Assembly: GCA_963755335.1 (NCBI GenBank)
Contig: CAVWJW010000008.1
Span: 1,931,534-1,995,533 of the forward strand
DNA from: UBA10649 sp963755335
GTDB taxonomy: Bacteria; Actinomycetota; Actinomycetes; S36-B12
DNA length: 64,000 nt
Direction: 5' to 3'
The notes under the pieces were generated by a model. That model was given only the letters and a program-made list of their open reading frames with translations. It did no database searches and had not been told where the DNA came from. Made by a program: the position numbers and the translations under genes. How positions within the stretch are numbered: position 1 is the first letter of the stretch; each line of letters starts with the position of its first letter. This document shows, in pieces, positions 1 to 9,612 of this stretch.

Positions 1-787
1 ACCGGTGCCGATGCGCAGCCGGAACTGCCCGTCCGACTCGCGGGTCATGCAGTCCCCTCGCGGATCCGACGCGGACTCGACGTGCTCGTCCAGGCGGACG
101 ACGGACAGACCCGCACCGATGGCGGCATTCACCGTCTCGCCGATCGACCACGCGTACTCGTCGACGGACCACGGAAGATCGGCCGTGGGATTGGCGTAGG
201 AGCCCGTCCCCTCGAGGTGCCGTGGCCCGTCGTTGACGTACGGGAAGTCCAGCACGAGCGGGGTGAATGATTCCGCCATGTTGTAGAGCGGGTGGATCTC
301 GATGAGCAGCAGGCGGCCCCCCGGCTTGAGCAGGGCAGCGACCCCCGCCATCCATGCGTCGAGATCGCGGATCCAGCAGGTCACGCCGATCGTGGCGTAG
401 ACCACGTCGAAGCCGCTGTGCCACATGGCGAACCTCGGCGAGGCCAGTTCCTGCGAGTCGGCGAGCACCGTCTCGACGACGACGCCGCACTCGTCGGCGA
501 TCTGCTCGTAGTCGCTCGAGCGCAACCGGGGCGAAGTCGAACGCCGTGACCCGAGCACCAAGACGCGCGAGGTGGACCGAGTCGATGCCGATGTGCGACT
601 GCAGGTGCGCGATGCGGCGCCCGTCGACGCCACTCCCCCGCGTCGCGACGTCGAGTCCTACCGTCTCGATCGGCCGCAGGCTCATGTCGCCGCGGATCAG
701 AGCGGGAATGTCGTAGTAGTCGTCAGCGCCCGTTCCATGGAACGCCGCCAGCGCCTGCCAGTGCTCGAGGTTCCCGGCCGAGGCCAT
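1..787 (-). CDS. class I SAM-dependent methyltransferase, partial, frameshifted
   Basis: Read on the minus strand from ATG at 787 (MASAGNLEHWQALA), behind an AGGAG-like site. The first ~85 codons contain the SAM-binding start (SHIGIDSVHLARLGARVTAFD). The reading frame then moves by one base near 525 and continues as SDYEQIADECGVVVETVL, followed by the motif region around DVVYATIGVTCWI and LLKPGGRLLLIE. The 3' end lies off the left edge. The protein is probably a soluble small-molecule methyltransferase; no substrate can be named. The frameshift is likely a sequence error, since codon use and motifs are intact on both sides of it. Confidence 0.75.
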   Translation of the reverse strand, partial: MASAGNLEHWQALAAFHGTGADDYYDIPALIRGDMSLRPIETVGLDVATRGSGVDGRRIAHLQSHIGIDSVHLARLGARVTAFDFAPVALERLRADRRRVRRRRRDGARRLAGTGLAEVRHVAQRLRRGLRHDRRDLLDPRSRRMDGGGRCPAQAGGPPAAHRDPPALQHGGIIHPARAGLPVRQRRATAPRGDGLLRQSHGRSSVVRRRVRVVDRRDGECRHRCGSVRRPPGRARRVRVGSARGLHDPRVGRAVPAAHRHR

Positions 788-814
788 CCTGACTCCTCTC
801 GTTAGCCTGCCGAC

Positions 815-1571
815 GTGCTCATCCTTCTCCCGCCGAGCGAAGGCAAGTCAGTTCCCCATTCTGGACCCCCGCTCGATCTCGACGGCCTCCCCTTCCCCGA
901 GCTGCGGCGTACCCGCCGAACTCTGGTCACGGCACTGACGACGCTGTGCCGTACCGACCCCGCCGCCGCGGCCTCGGCACTCGGACTGGGGCCGCGCCAG
1001 GCGGACGAGGTGACTCGCGACGCACGCCTCCGCCGGGCAGCCCTGCGCCCCGGCCATCGAGGTCTACTCGGGAGTCGTGTTCGACTCACTCGGCTACGCG
1101 ACCATGAGTCGTCGGCAGCAGCACCGTGCCGATGATCGCGTCGTCATCGCCTCGGCCCTCTGGGGCCTCGTGCGACCCACGGCGATGATCCCGGCGTACC
1201 GGCTCAGCGGCGGGACGACGCTTCCCGGGCTGGGCACGATGCGTCGTGTCTGGCACGACCCGTTGGGAACGGCGCTGTCGAAACTGGAGGGCCTGGTTCT
1301 CGACCTGAGGTCGGGCGCCTACTGCGCCCTCGCGCCGATGCCACGCCACGAGTCGTGGGTCAGCGTCCGCGTCTTCCATGAGCACGCGGGCCGTCGCACG
1401 ATCGTCAGCCATCACAACAAGGCCACCAAGGGCTTGATCGCGCGAGCAGCACTGACGTCCTCGCGCGAGCCGACAAGCCTCGTAGGCCTGCAGTCAGCGC
1501 TGACGTCCTGGGGCTACCGCGTGGAGAGGGAACGTGACGCACCTGCGACCCTCGACGTGATCGTCAGCTAG
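815..1571 (+). CDS. yaaA: YaaA family peroxide-stress protein (UPF0246), frameshifted
   Basis: GTG start at 815 gives LILLPPSEGKS, the family signature at the N-terminus. The frame shifts by one base at about 1030-1070, then continues with the conserved EVYSGVVFDSL, the segment ALWGLVRPTAMIPAYRLSG, and a C-terminal block containing SHHNKATKG. In E. coli, YaaA lowers free intracellular iron during hydrogen peroxide stress and has DNA-binding properties; that role is taken from the family. Full length would be about 250 residues, normal for the family. It is convergent with the RNase H/phosphatase gene and overlaps its end by 4 bases. The frameshift is probably a sequencing indel. Confidence 0.82.
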
Positions 1572-2783
1572 GTGCCGTCGGGAACGGGGACCGCTCGCAG
1601 GTGTGCGGCCTCGGCGAAGCTGAACATCGAGGAGTTGCCGTCGGCGAACCACGCAAGCGTGCTCAACGAGCAGGGCGGCAGTTCCATGCGGTACAGGCTG
1701 CTCAGCGGCGCGTCGACAGCCAAGCCGACGAGGACCTTGATCGGGGTCACGTGCGCGACGATGAGCAGCCGTTCGCCCGTGTAGCGCTCGACGACAGTGC
1801 GCCGAGCGGTGTCGACGCGATCGCGACAGGCCTCGAAGGACTCGCCGCCCGGCGGCGCCACCGACGTGGAGCTGAGCCACTCCTCCAGCTGCTCGGGCCA
1901 CAGCTGCTTGACCTCGGCGAAGGTGTGTCCATCCCACTCGCCGAAGCCGCATTCGGCGAAGCCGTCCTCCACCTCGACCGGCAGCCCGAGTCGGTCACCG
2001 ACGACCTGGGCGGTCTGACGAGTGCGCAGCAGCGGTGACGCGACGATCCGGGCAACCGGCTCGCGACGCGTCAGCTCGTCGGCGAGCGCTTCCGCCTGGG
2101 CGAATCCGATGGGTGCGAGCGGCGCATCGAATCCCCCTCGCCCGCTGAAGCGCTTCTCGAGGCTGAGCTCGGTGGCGCCGTGCCGGGCGAGCATCGTGAC
2201 GGTCGGTCGGCCGAGATCGGCCCAGCCGATCATCGTCGCGTGCGGACGTTCGCCCGCCCGCTCCTCGACCACGATGCGGCTGCGCTCGACGTCGATGCTG
2301 CCGATCACGTCGTCGGCGCTCGTGTCCTCGGCGGGGGCACCGTCGAGTCGGCGGATCGATGCGCTCGCCCCGCCCGATGGCCGAGTCGATCATCTCGTTG
2401 ACGAGGGCGTCAGCGCGCGTGTTCTGGGCGCGTGGCACCCACGTGTACGTGACCCGGCCGGGCGGGAAGATTCCCCTCGCCTGGCGTGCCAGCACGCGCA
2501 TGTCCGGGCTCTTGATCTGCCAGCGACCGCTCATCTGCTCGACGATCAGCTTGGAGTCGAGGCGCATCTCGACGACGGCGTCCGGGTCGACCTCGTGCGC
2601 GTGGGTGAGCCCGGCGATCGCGCCGCGGTACTCGGCGACGTTGTTGGTGACCTCGCCGAGGTACTCGGCCAGCTCCGCCAGGATGACGCCCGTCGCGGCG
2701 TCGCGCACGAGGGCACCGTACGCGGCGGGGCCGGGATTCCCGCGGGAGCCGCCGTCGGCCTCCACGATGAGCGAACGGGTCAT
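1568..2783 (-). CDS. bifunctional RNase HI / alpha-ribazole (acid) phosphatase, frameshifted
   Basis: Start ATG at 2783 (MTRSLIVEADGGSRGNPGPA). The N-terminal ~140 residues are an RNase HI domain with the catalytic acidic residues in EADGGSRGNPG, NNVAEYRGAI, MRLDSKLIVEQ and NTRADALVNE. After a one-base shift near 2350, the C-terminal half is a histidine phosphatase of the CobC type, with LARHGATELSLEKRFSG, a second histidine in VAHVTPIK and an acidic active-site region. The fusion matches M. tuberculosis Rv2228c, which degrades RNA in RNA:DNA hybrids and dephosphorylates alpha-ribazole phosphate for cobalamin. It starts 2 bases after the zinc-ribbon gene's stop, so the two are probably co-transcribed. 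Confidence 0.85.
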
Positions 2784-2785
2784 GT

Positions 2786-3529
2786 TTAGAGGCCCGACTC
2801 CGGCGTGCGGACCAGGATGCGTCGACATTCCTCGCAGCGGACGACCGCATCGGCGGGCGCCTCGCGGATCGCCTCGATCTCGTTGGGCGGCAGCTGCATG
2901 CGGCAGCCTTCGCAGCGCCCTCGGTGCAGCGGCGCGGCACCGACTCCGCCGTGGTCCGCGCGGATCTTGTCGTACAGGCCAAGCAGGTCATCGGGAAGAG
3001 ACCCCGCGATGGACGCGCGATGCTGCTCGACGCTCGAGTGCTCCGAGTTGATGTCGGCGAGCAGGACGTCGACCTGTGCAGCGACGTCGGCGCGCTCGGT
3101 GGCGACGGTGTCACGCTCGTTGGTCAACTGCGCGACGGCCGCCCTGGCTCCCTCCACGCGCTCCATGATCTCCAGCTCCACGTCCTCGAGCTCTCCCTGC
3201 CGCCGCGCCAGAGACGTGAGTTCGGCCTGGATCGACTGGAGCTGCTTGGGATCACCGATGGTCCCCGAGTCGAGGAGCTGCTGGTCGCGACGCGTGCGCT
3301 CGCGCACCTGCTCGACGTCCTGGTCGGCCTTGTCCTGCTCGAGCTCAAGGTCCCCCGCGATGGTCTCGGCCGCGACCACCTCGTCGCGCAGCCGCGACAG
3401 CCGCACATCGATCTCCGCCAGAAGCGCCGCCTCGGGCAACGTCTTGGCCTTGTGCGCGAGCTGGGTCAGGCGCGTGTCCCTGTCCTGGAGCTCGAGCAGT
3501 CGGATCTGGATGTCGGCAGCGGCGTTCAG
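2786..3529 (-). CDS. C4-type zinc-ribbon, coiled-coil protein (DUF164/Rv2229c family)
   Basis: About 247 residues: a long charged helical coiled coil (from IRLLELQDRDTRLTQLAHKA), then a C-terminal zinc ribbon with two CxxC pairs (RCEGCRMQ and RCEECRRIL). Function is unknown; the family is conserved in Actinobacteria next to Nif3-like and RNase H genes, as here. The likely start is CTG at 3529, which overlaps the upstream Nif3 stop as CTGA, with GGGAG seven bases upstream. No ATG, GTG or TTG fits the family N-terminus. The stop (TAA, 2786-2788) is 2 bases before the RNase H gene, so the three genes look like one operon. Confidence 0.82.
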   Translation of the reverse strand: MNAAADIQIRLLELQDRDTRLTQLAHKAKTLPEAALLAEIDVRLSRLRDEVVAAETIAGDLELEQDKADQDVEQVRERTRRDQQLLDSGTIGDPKQLQSIQAELTSLARRQGELEDVELEIMERVEGARAAVAQLTNERDTVATERADVAAQVDVLLADINSEHSSVEQHRASIAGSLPDDLLGLYDKIRADHGGVGAAPLHRGRCEGCRMQLPPNEIEAIREAPADAVVRCEECRRILVRTPESGL

Positions 3530-4353
3530 CGGGTACTCCCTAGGTGCGTGGTCCACGGATCGGTGACGATCTCGGACACGTGGACGTCCACCGTACTGCC
3601 GGACGCTCGGACGTCGTCGTCGAGAGCACGTGCGGCGACCGGCAGCCACGTCCACTCCCCCGCCCAGTGCGGCACGTCGATGAGGGCGCAACCACCCTGG
3701 GCCCGGTGCTCTTGGGCGGGATGGTGCCGCAGGTCCGAGGTCACGTAGACGTCCGCGGCGGCGCTCGCCTCACGGAGGAGATCATCGCCGGAGCCGCCGC
3801 AGACGGCCACCCGTCGAACGAGCTTCGTCGGGATCTCCGGACACACGGATGCCGGCGGGCGTCGGCGGCAGCGCTGCCGCGACGCGTTCGGCGAAGGCGC
3901 CCAGGGTCAGCGGCTCGACGAGGTCTCCGATCCGCCCGGTGCCCAGTCCGGCATGAACGGGATCGGGAAGGAGCGGCCCGTCGACCTTCAGTCCGAGGGC
4001 GTCGGCGAGGGCATCGGAGACGCCGGGACGGGCATGATCCGCGTTCGTGTGAGCGGTGTACAGGGCGATGCCGTGGGAGACGAGCGTGTGCAGCACGTGG
4101 CCCTTGTAGTCCGTTGACGCGATGGAGTGCACGCCGCGCAGCAGCAGCGGGTGATGGGTCACGATGAGGTCGACCTGCTGCATGATCGCCTCGTCGACGA
4201 CTCGACATGTCGACGTCGACGGCGAACAGGACTCGCGCGATCGAGGCGGCCGGCTCGCCGCACACCAGACCGACGGCGTCCCAGTCGGCGGCCAGCGCCG
4301 ATGGGATATCGGCGCTCGAGCAGGTCGACGATGCGCTGCAGGGTGAGGGGCAC
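3526..4353 (-). CDS. Nif3-like dinuclear metal-binding hexameric protein (GTP cyclohydrolase I type 2 family), frameshifted
   Basis: The coding sequence is recovered across frames: MPLTLQRIVDLLERRYPI from 4353, then CGEPAASIARVLFAVDVD, then VDLIVTHHPLLLRGVHSI with metal-ligand histidines, TAHTNADHA, and finally the C-terminal GSGDDLLREASAAADVYVTSD. About three one-base shifts lie near 4300, 4190 and 3855. These motifs identify the Nif3/YbgI family, ring-shaped hexamers with a two-metal site and no settled biochemical role. The gene lies 25 bases downstream of the tRNA-Val and overlaps the zinc-ribbon gene. The shifts are most likely sequence errors in an intact gene. Confidence 0.8.
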
Positions 4354-4378
4354 GGGGTCAGGCTACCGATGCACGAAG

Positions 4379-4452
4379 TGGGCCGTGAGGGACTCGAACC
4401 CCCGACTTTTTCCTTGTAAGGGAAACACTCTAGCCAACTGAGTTAACGGCCC
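4379..4452 (-). tRNA. tRNA-Val (TAC)
   Basis: Cloverleaf on the minus strand, 74 nt. The acceptor stem pairs GGGCCGT with ACGGCCC, followed by discriminator A. The anticodon stem TTTCC/GGAAA encloses the loop CTTACAA, giving anticodon UAC for GUA valine codons. The T-arm has the standard GGTTCGAGTCC. No CCA is encoded. It is intact and not associated with an integrase. Confidence 0.93.
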
Positions 4453-4501
4453 GCGCCGGCACAGGGTACCCGCCGCTGCGGGCCCGCGGGTCGCCCAGAC
4501 C

Positions 4502-4964
4502 CTAGGCCAGTGCATCAAGCGCCTCGGCGTAGTCGTCGGCGCTGCGGGCCTCGCCCGGGCCATTGACGACCGACCAGCGCACGATGCCGTCCTTGTCGAT
4601 GACGAACGACGCGCGGGTGGCGAACCCCTTCTCGGCGAGGAAGGCGCCATAGGCCTGCGACACCGCTCCATGCGGCCAGAAGTCGCTGAGCATCGGGTGC
4701 GTGAGGCCCTCCTGCGCCGCGAACACCTTGATCGAGTGCCACCGGGTCGCAGGACACGCTCAGCACGACGGTGTCGTCGTTGACGAAGTCCGTGTAGCGA
4801 TCGCGAATCGTGCACAGCTCACCGGTGCACGTGCCCGTGAACGCGAACGGGTAGAACATCAGAAGGACGTTCTTGTCGCCGCGGAAGTCCGACAGCGTGA
4901 CCTTGCCGCCCGACTGGTCGGCGAGCGTGAAATCGGGAGCTTCCTGGCCAACCTCGACGGTCAT
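4502..4964 (-). CDS. ahpE: thiol peroxidase AhpE (1-Cys peroxiredoxin), frameshifted
   Basis: ATG at 4964 gives MTVEVGQEAPDFTLADQSGG; an ATG two codons upstream is also possible. The peroxidatic cysteine is Cys46 in PFAFTGTCTGELC. After a one-base shift near 4735, the C-terminal part reads LSDFWPHGAVSQAYG, closely matching M. tuberculosis AhpE. The protein reduces peroxides and peroxynitrite in the cytoplasm, using low-molecular-weight thiols or mycoredoxin in known members. Length after repair is about 153 residues, as expected. It sits between the tRNA and DUF3052 on the same strand, the same order as in mycobacteria. Confidence 0.85.
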
Positions 4965-5002
4965 TGTCACTTCTCCTGGATAACGGGACGGGAGATGTGA
5001 CG

Positions 5003-5453
5003 CTACCTCTTGGCGCGTGGTGCCACCAATCGGGTTCCCTGCCAGTGGGAGCCGGCGCTGATGGTGCTGGTCTGCTGCAGTCCCGCCGTGGGCGCGGCGT
5101 CCGCGATGTCCTCGGCCTCGATGTGCCCGTCGCGTCCGGGCTTCGGCGTCATCAGCCAGACCACACCGTGATCGGTCAGCGGCCCGATCGCGTCCAGCAG
5201 GCCGTCGGCAAGGTCACCGTCGTCCTCCCGCCACCACATGATCACGACGTCGACGACGTCGTCGTAGTCCTCGTCGACGAGTTCGCCGCCGATGACCCCC
5301 TCGATCCCTGACACGAAGGGCCAGGTCGACGTCGTCGTCGTAGCCCATCTCCTGAACGGTCAGGCCCTGTTGCAGGCCGAGTCGACGGGCCCGCTCCTGG
5401 GCCTCGTCCTCCGCTACGGCGGCCACGTCGCTCCTCACCTTGGGGCGACCCAT
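5003..5453 (-). CDS. DUF3052 family protein, frameshifted
   Basis: N-terminus MGRPKVRSDVAAVAEDEA leads into LGLQQGLTVQEMGYDDDVD, then a one-base shift near 5315, then GVIGGELVDEDYDDVVDVVI and the C-terminal VVWLMTPKPGRDGHIEAED. This is the actinobacterial DUF3052 family (Rv2239c-like), small acidic cytoplasmic proteins of unknown function that lie between ahpE and aceE. The start could also be a GTG one codon upstream. It is divergent from aceE across 268 bases that must hold both promoters; I saw no clear operator there. Confidence 0.78.
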
Positions 5454-5721
5454 CACGGGTCACCGATCCATCTCGTGGCGGGCTAGCCGCCCTCCTCGGC
5501 GTAGTCCACCCGACGCAGCCCCGCGGCGCAAGCGCCAACGCCGAATTGCGTGGCGAATCTTCTCAGCGGTTCCGCGGAGCGGCACGATGGCGCCGCTCCG
5601 CGCGTCAACCCTCGTTACGACTTTCGCCGACGCATGCGGAAGGATGGGGCGCACAATCTGCGCAATATCCGATCCCCGGCGATCGGCGATCCCGACCGCC
5701 GGCTGAGTCGAAGGGTTCACC

Positions 5722-8464
5722 GTGGCCCCAGGACGTGACCGCGATCCGCTGCTCGCCGGCGGACTCCCCACCCAGTACGTCGATGTCGACCCCGACGAGA
5801 CGGCCGAGTGGGTCGAGTCGTTCGACAACGTCGTCGACGAGGCGGGCAACTACCGCGCGCGCTACCTCATGCTGTCGCTGCTGCGACGCGCCGCCGAGCG
5901 CAACGTCGGCGTCCCGAGCCTGCGCAGCACCGACTACATCAACACGATCCCGCCGGAGCGGGAGCCGGTGTTCCCCGGCAACGAGCAGCTCGAGAAGCGC
6001 ATCCGGCAGATGATCCGCTGGAACGCGGCGATCATGGTGCATCGCGCGCAGCGTCCGGGCATCTCCGTCGGCGGCCACATCTCCAGCTACGCGTCGTCCG
6101 CGTCGCTGTACGAGGTGGGCTTCAACCACTTCTTCCGCGGTCCCGACCATCCCGGCGGCGGCGACCAGATCTTCTTCCAGGGCCACGCCTCCCCCGGCAT
6201 GTACGCCCGCGCCTTCGTCGAGGGCAGGCTCGACGAGCACCAGCTCGACGGGTTCCGGCAGGAGGTCTCCCATCCCGGCGGCGGCCTGCCCTCGTACCCG
6301 CACCCGCGGCTCATGCCGTGGTTCTGGCAGTTCCCGACCGTGTCGATGGGCATCGGCCCGCTGAACGCCATCTACCAGGCGCGCTTCAACAAGTACCTCC
6401 AGCACCGCGGCATCAAGGACACCTCCGACCAGCGCGTGTGGGCGTTCCTCGGCGACGGCGAGACCGACGAGGTCGACGCGGTGGGCGCCCTCACGCTCGC
6501 GGCTCGCGAGGAGCTCGACAACCTCACGTTCGTCGTCAACTGCAACCTGCAGCGACTCGACGGACCGGTGCGCGGCAACGGCAAGATCATCCAGGAGCTC
6601 GAGAGCCTGTTCCGCGGCGCGGGCTGGAACGTCATCAAGGTCGTCTGGGGCCGCAAGTGGGACGAGCTGCTCGCCAAGGATCGCGACGGCGCCCTCGTCA
6701 GCCTGATGAACAACACCCCCGACGGCGACTTCCAGACCTACAAGAGCGAGGACGGCGCCTTCGTGCGCGAGCACTTCTTCGGTCGCGACCCGCGCACGGC
6801 GCGACTGGTCGAGGGCTGGACCGACGATGAGGTCTGGAAGCTGCAGCGTGGCGGCCACGACTACCGCAAGATGCACGCCGCGTACGAGGCGGCCACGCGA
6901 CACAAGGGCCAGCCGACCGTCGTGCTCGCCAAGACCATCAAGGGCTGGACGCTCGGCTCGCACTTCGAGGGCCGCAACGCCACGCACCAGATGAAGAAGC
7001 TGACGCTCGACGACCTCAAGGCCTTCCGCGACACCGTGCACATCCCGATCTCGGACGCGCAGCTCGAGGAGAACCCCTACCTGCCGCCCTACTACCACCC
7101 GGGGCCCAAGGACGAGGCCGTCGAGTACATGATGGAGACGCGCCGGCGCCTGGGCGGCTCGATGCCGACGCGCCGCACGCAGGCCAAGCCCGCTGCCGCA
7201 GCCCGCCGACGAACGCGTACACCGTCGTCGCGCGCGGCTCGGGCAAGCAGGCGGTCGCCACGACGATGGCATTCGTGCGGCTGCTGAAGGACCTGATGAA
7301 GGAGCCCGGCATCGGGCCGCGATTCGTGCCGATCATCCCGGACGAGGCACGCACCTTCGGCATGGACTCGTTGTTCCCCACCGCGAAGATCTACTCCCCG
7401 CACGGTCAGCAGTACATCTCCGTCGACCGCGAGCTGATGCTGTCGTACAAGGAGGCACGCAACGGCACGATCCTCCACGAGGGCATCAACGAGGCGGGCT
7501 CGGTTGCCTCGTTCACCGCCGTCGGAACGTCCTACGCCACCCACGGCGAGCCGATGATCCCGATCTACATCTTCTACTCGATGTTCGGCTTCCAGCGCAC
7601 GGGCGACGGATTCTGGGCGGCGATGGACCAGATGGCGCGCGGCTTCGTCGTCGGCGCCACCGCCGGTCGCACCACGCTCAACGGCGAGGGCCTGCAGCAT
7701 GAGGACGGCCACTCGCTGCTGCTGGCGAGCACGAACCCGGCCGTCGTCGCCTACGACCCGGCGTTCGGCTACGAGATCGGTCACATCGTCAAGGACGGAC
7801 TGCGCCGGATGTACGGCGAGGCCCCCGAGAACATCTACTACTACCTGACCGTCTACAACGAGCCGTACCCGCAGCCCGCACAGCCCGACGGACGTCGATG
7901 TCGACGGCATCCTGCGCGGCATGCACCTGGTCAGCGAGGGCACCGGCGACGGACCCGCGGCCCAGCTGCTCGCCAGCGGCGTCGGCGTCAACTGGGCACT
8001 GCGGGCGCAGGAGCTGCTGCGCGACGACTGGGGCGTCAACGCCGACGTGTGGTCGGTGACGTCGTGGAACGAGCTGCGGCGCGACGGCCTCGACGTCGAC
8101 CGTCACAACCTGCTGCACCCCGACGACGAGCAGCGCACGGCCTACGTCACCCAGAAGCTGGCCGGACCGTCCCGGACCCGTGGTCGCCGTCTCCGACTGG
8201 ATGCGTGCCGTGCAGGACCAGATCCGCGACTGGGTGCCGGCGGACTTCGTGTCGCTCGGAACCGACGGCTGGGGCATGTCCGACACCCGCGGCGCCCTGC
8301 GTCGGCACTTCCTCGTCGACGCCGAGTCGATCACCGTGCAGACGCTGGCCATGCTGGCCAAGCGCGGCGAGTTCGACCGTGGCCGCCTCAAGGAGGCCAT
8401 CGACCGGTACCGCCTCGACGATCCGGCTGCTGCCGATGCCGGCAACACCGAGGGCAGCGGCTGA
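5722..8464 (+). CDS. aceE: pyruvate dehydrogenase E1 component (homodimeric), frameshifted
   Basis: GTG start at 5722 (MAPGRDRDPLLAGGLPTQY). This is the ~910-residue homodimeric E1 that decarboxylates pyruvate with thiamine diphosphate and passes acetyl groups to E2 lipoyl domains. Visible landmarks are SVGGHISSYAS, the ThDP/Mg motif GDGETDE followed by NCNLQRLDGPV, GINEAGSVASFTAVGTSYAT, and GEGLQHEDGHSLL. Three one-base shifts (near 7190, 7880 and 8165) break the frame, but conserved sequence resumes at once each time and the C-terminal stretch YRLDDPAAADAG ends at 8464. Such an essential gene is unlikely to be truly broken. It feeds acetyl-CoA into the fatty-acid genes downstream. Confidence 0.93.
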
Positions 8465-8466
8465 CG

Positions 8467-9608
8467 ATGGCGGGAGATCCGCGGCGCTTCCTTCGCTACC
8501 TGGCGGCCGAGCGCAGTGCAGCCATGCTGTACCGCGCGCTGGCCGAGAACGTCGACGGCGATCGCCGCGAGGCGCTTCTCGAGCTGGCCGAGATCGAGGA
8601 GCAGCACGCCGCGCACTGGATCGACAAGCTTCACGAGAACGGCGTGGACGTTCCGCGCGCCGCCGTCCGAGCTCGATCCCTCGGATGCCGCCCTCGTCGC
8701 GCGAGCCCGTGGCGCGGGCTTCGCCGACGTGCTGCAGCACCTCGAGGAGGCCGAGGGCGCCGACGCTGGCATGTACGACGCCGAGCCCGAGGCCCCCACG
8801 TCGATGTCCGAGGACGAGCGCGAGCACATCGAGGTGTTCCAGCAGATGCGCACGTCATTGGCGCCTGGTGAGTCGGCGCGGCCGCGGCGCCCGATGGGTC
8901 CCGGTGACGGGCGAGCCATGGCATCGCGGTGACCGGTCCGGATCGACGCGCGCCGCCGTCTTCGGGATCAGCGACGGGCTGGTGTCCAACACGGCGCTTG
9001 TCATGGGCTTCGCCGGCGCAGCGCCCGACAACCGCACCATCCTGTTCGCCGGTGTCGCAGGCCTGCTGGCGGGTGCCTTCTCGATGGCCGCCGGCGAGTA
9101 CGTCAGCGTGGCCAGCCAGCGCGACCTGTTCCGTCGCGAGATCGAGATGGAGGCCAGCGAGCTGCGCGACAAGCCCGAGGAGGAGCAGAAGGAGCTCGAG
9201 CTCATCTACCGGGCGAAGGGCCTCGATCGCGAGCACGCGGCCCAGCGTCGCCGAGAAGATCATGTCCGACCCCAAGACCGCGCTCGACACCCTGGCGCGC
9301 GAGGAGCTCGGCCTCGACCCCGACGCGCTCGGCAATCCCGTCAAGGTCGCGCTGTCGAGCTTCGTCGCCTTCGCCATCGGCGCCTCCGTCGTCGTCATCC
9401 CCTACCTGTTCACATCCGGCACCACGGCGCTGCGTCGATCGCGATCACGATGTCGTTGCTCGCGCGATGCTCGATCGTCGGTGGAGTCGTCGGCCGGCTG
9501 TCCGGCCGTGGCGTCGTGTTCTCCGCGCTGCGACAGGTGCTCTGGGGCTCTGGAGCGGCGCTGGTGACGTATCTCGTCGGCCGGGCCGTCGGCATCTCCG
9601 TCGGCTGA
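8467..9608 (+). CDS. rubrerythrin/ferritin-like domain fused to VIT1/CCC1 iron transporter (MbfA-like), frameshifted
   Basis: ATG at 8467, 2 bases after aceE. The N-terminal ~150 residues form a ferritin-like di-iron domain with glutamate ligands in YLAAERSAAMLYRAL and an ExxH motif in EIEEQHAAHW. The C-terminal domain is a VIT1/CCC1 membrane transporter: AAVFGISDGLVSNTALVMG, the loop AGEYVSVASQRDL, and hydrophobic helices to the end (LVTYLVGRAVGISVG). About four one-base shifts (near 8670, 8900, 9245, 9430) split the frame. Fusions of this type (rhizobial MbfA) export iron under peroxide stress, sensing it through the di-iron domain. Iron or manganese efflux across the cell membrane is inferred. 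Confidence 0.75.
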
Positions 9609-9612
9609 CGCC

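Noticed and set aside
5605..7272. Long minus-strand open frame (555 codons) across aceE
   Set aside because: Antisense to strongly conserved AceE motifs; its protein is Arg/Val/Asp-rich with no family pattern, as expected for high-GC shadows.
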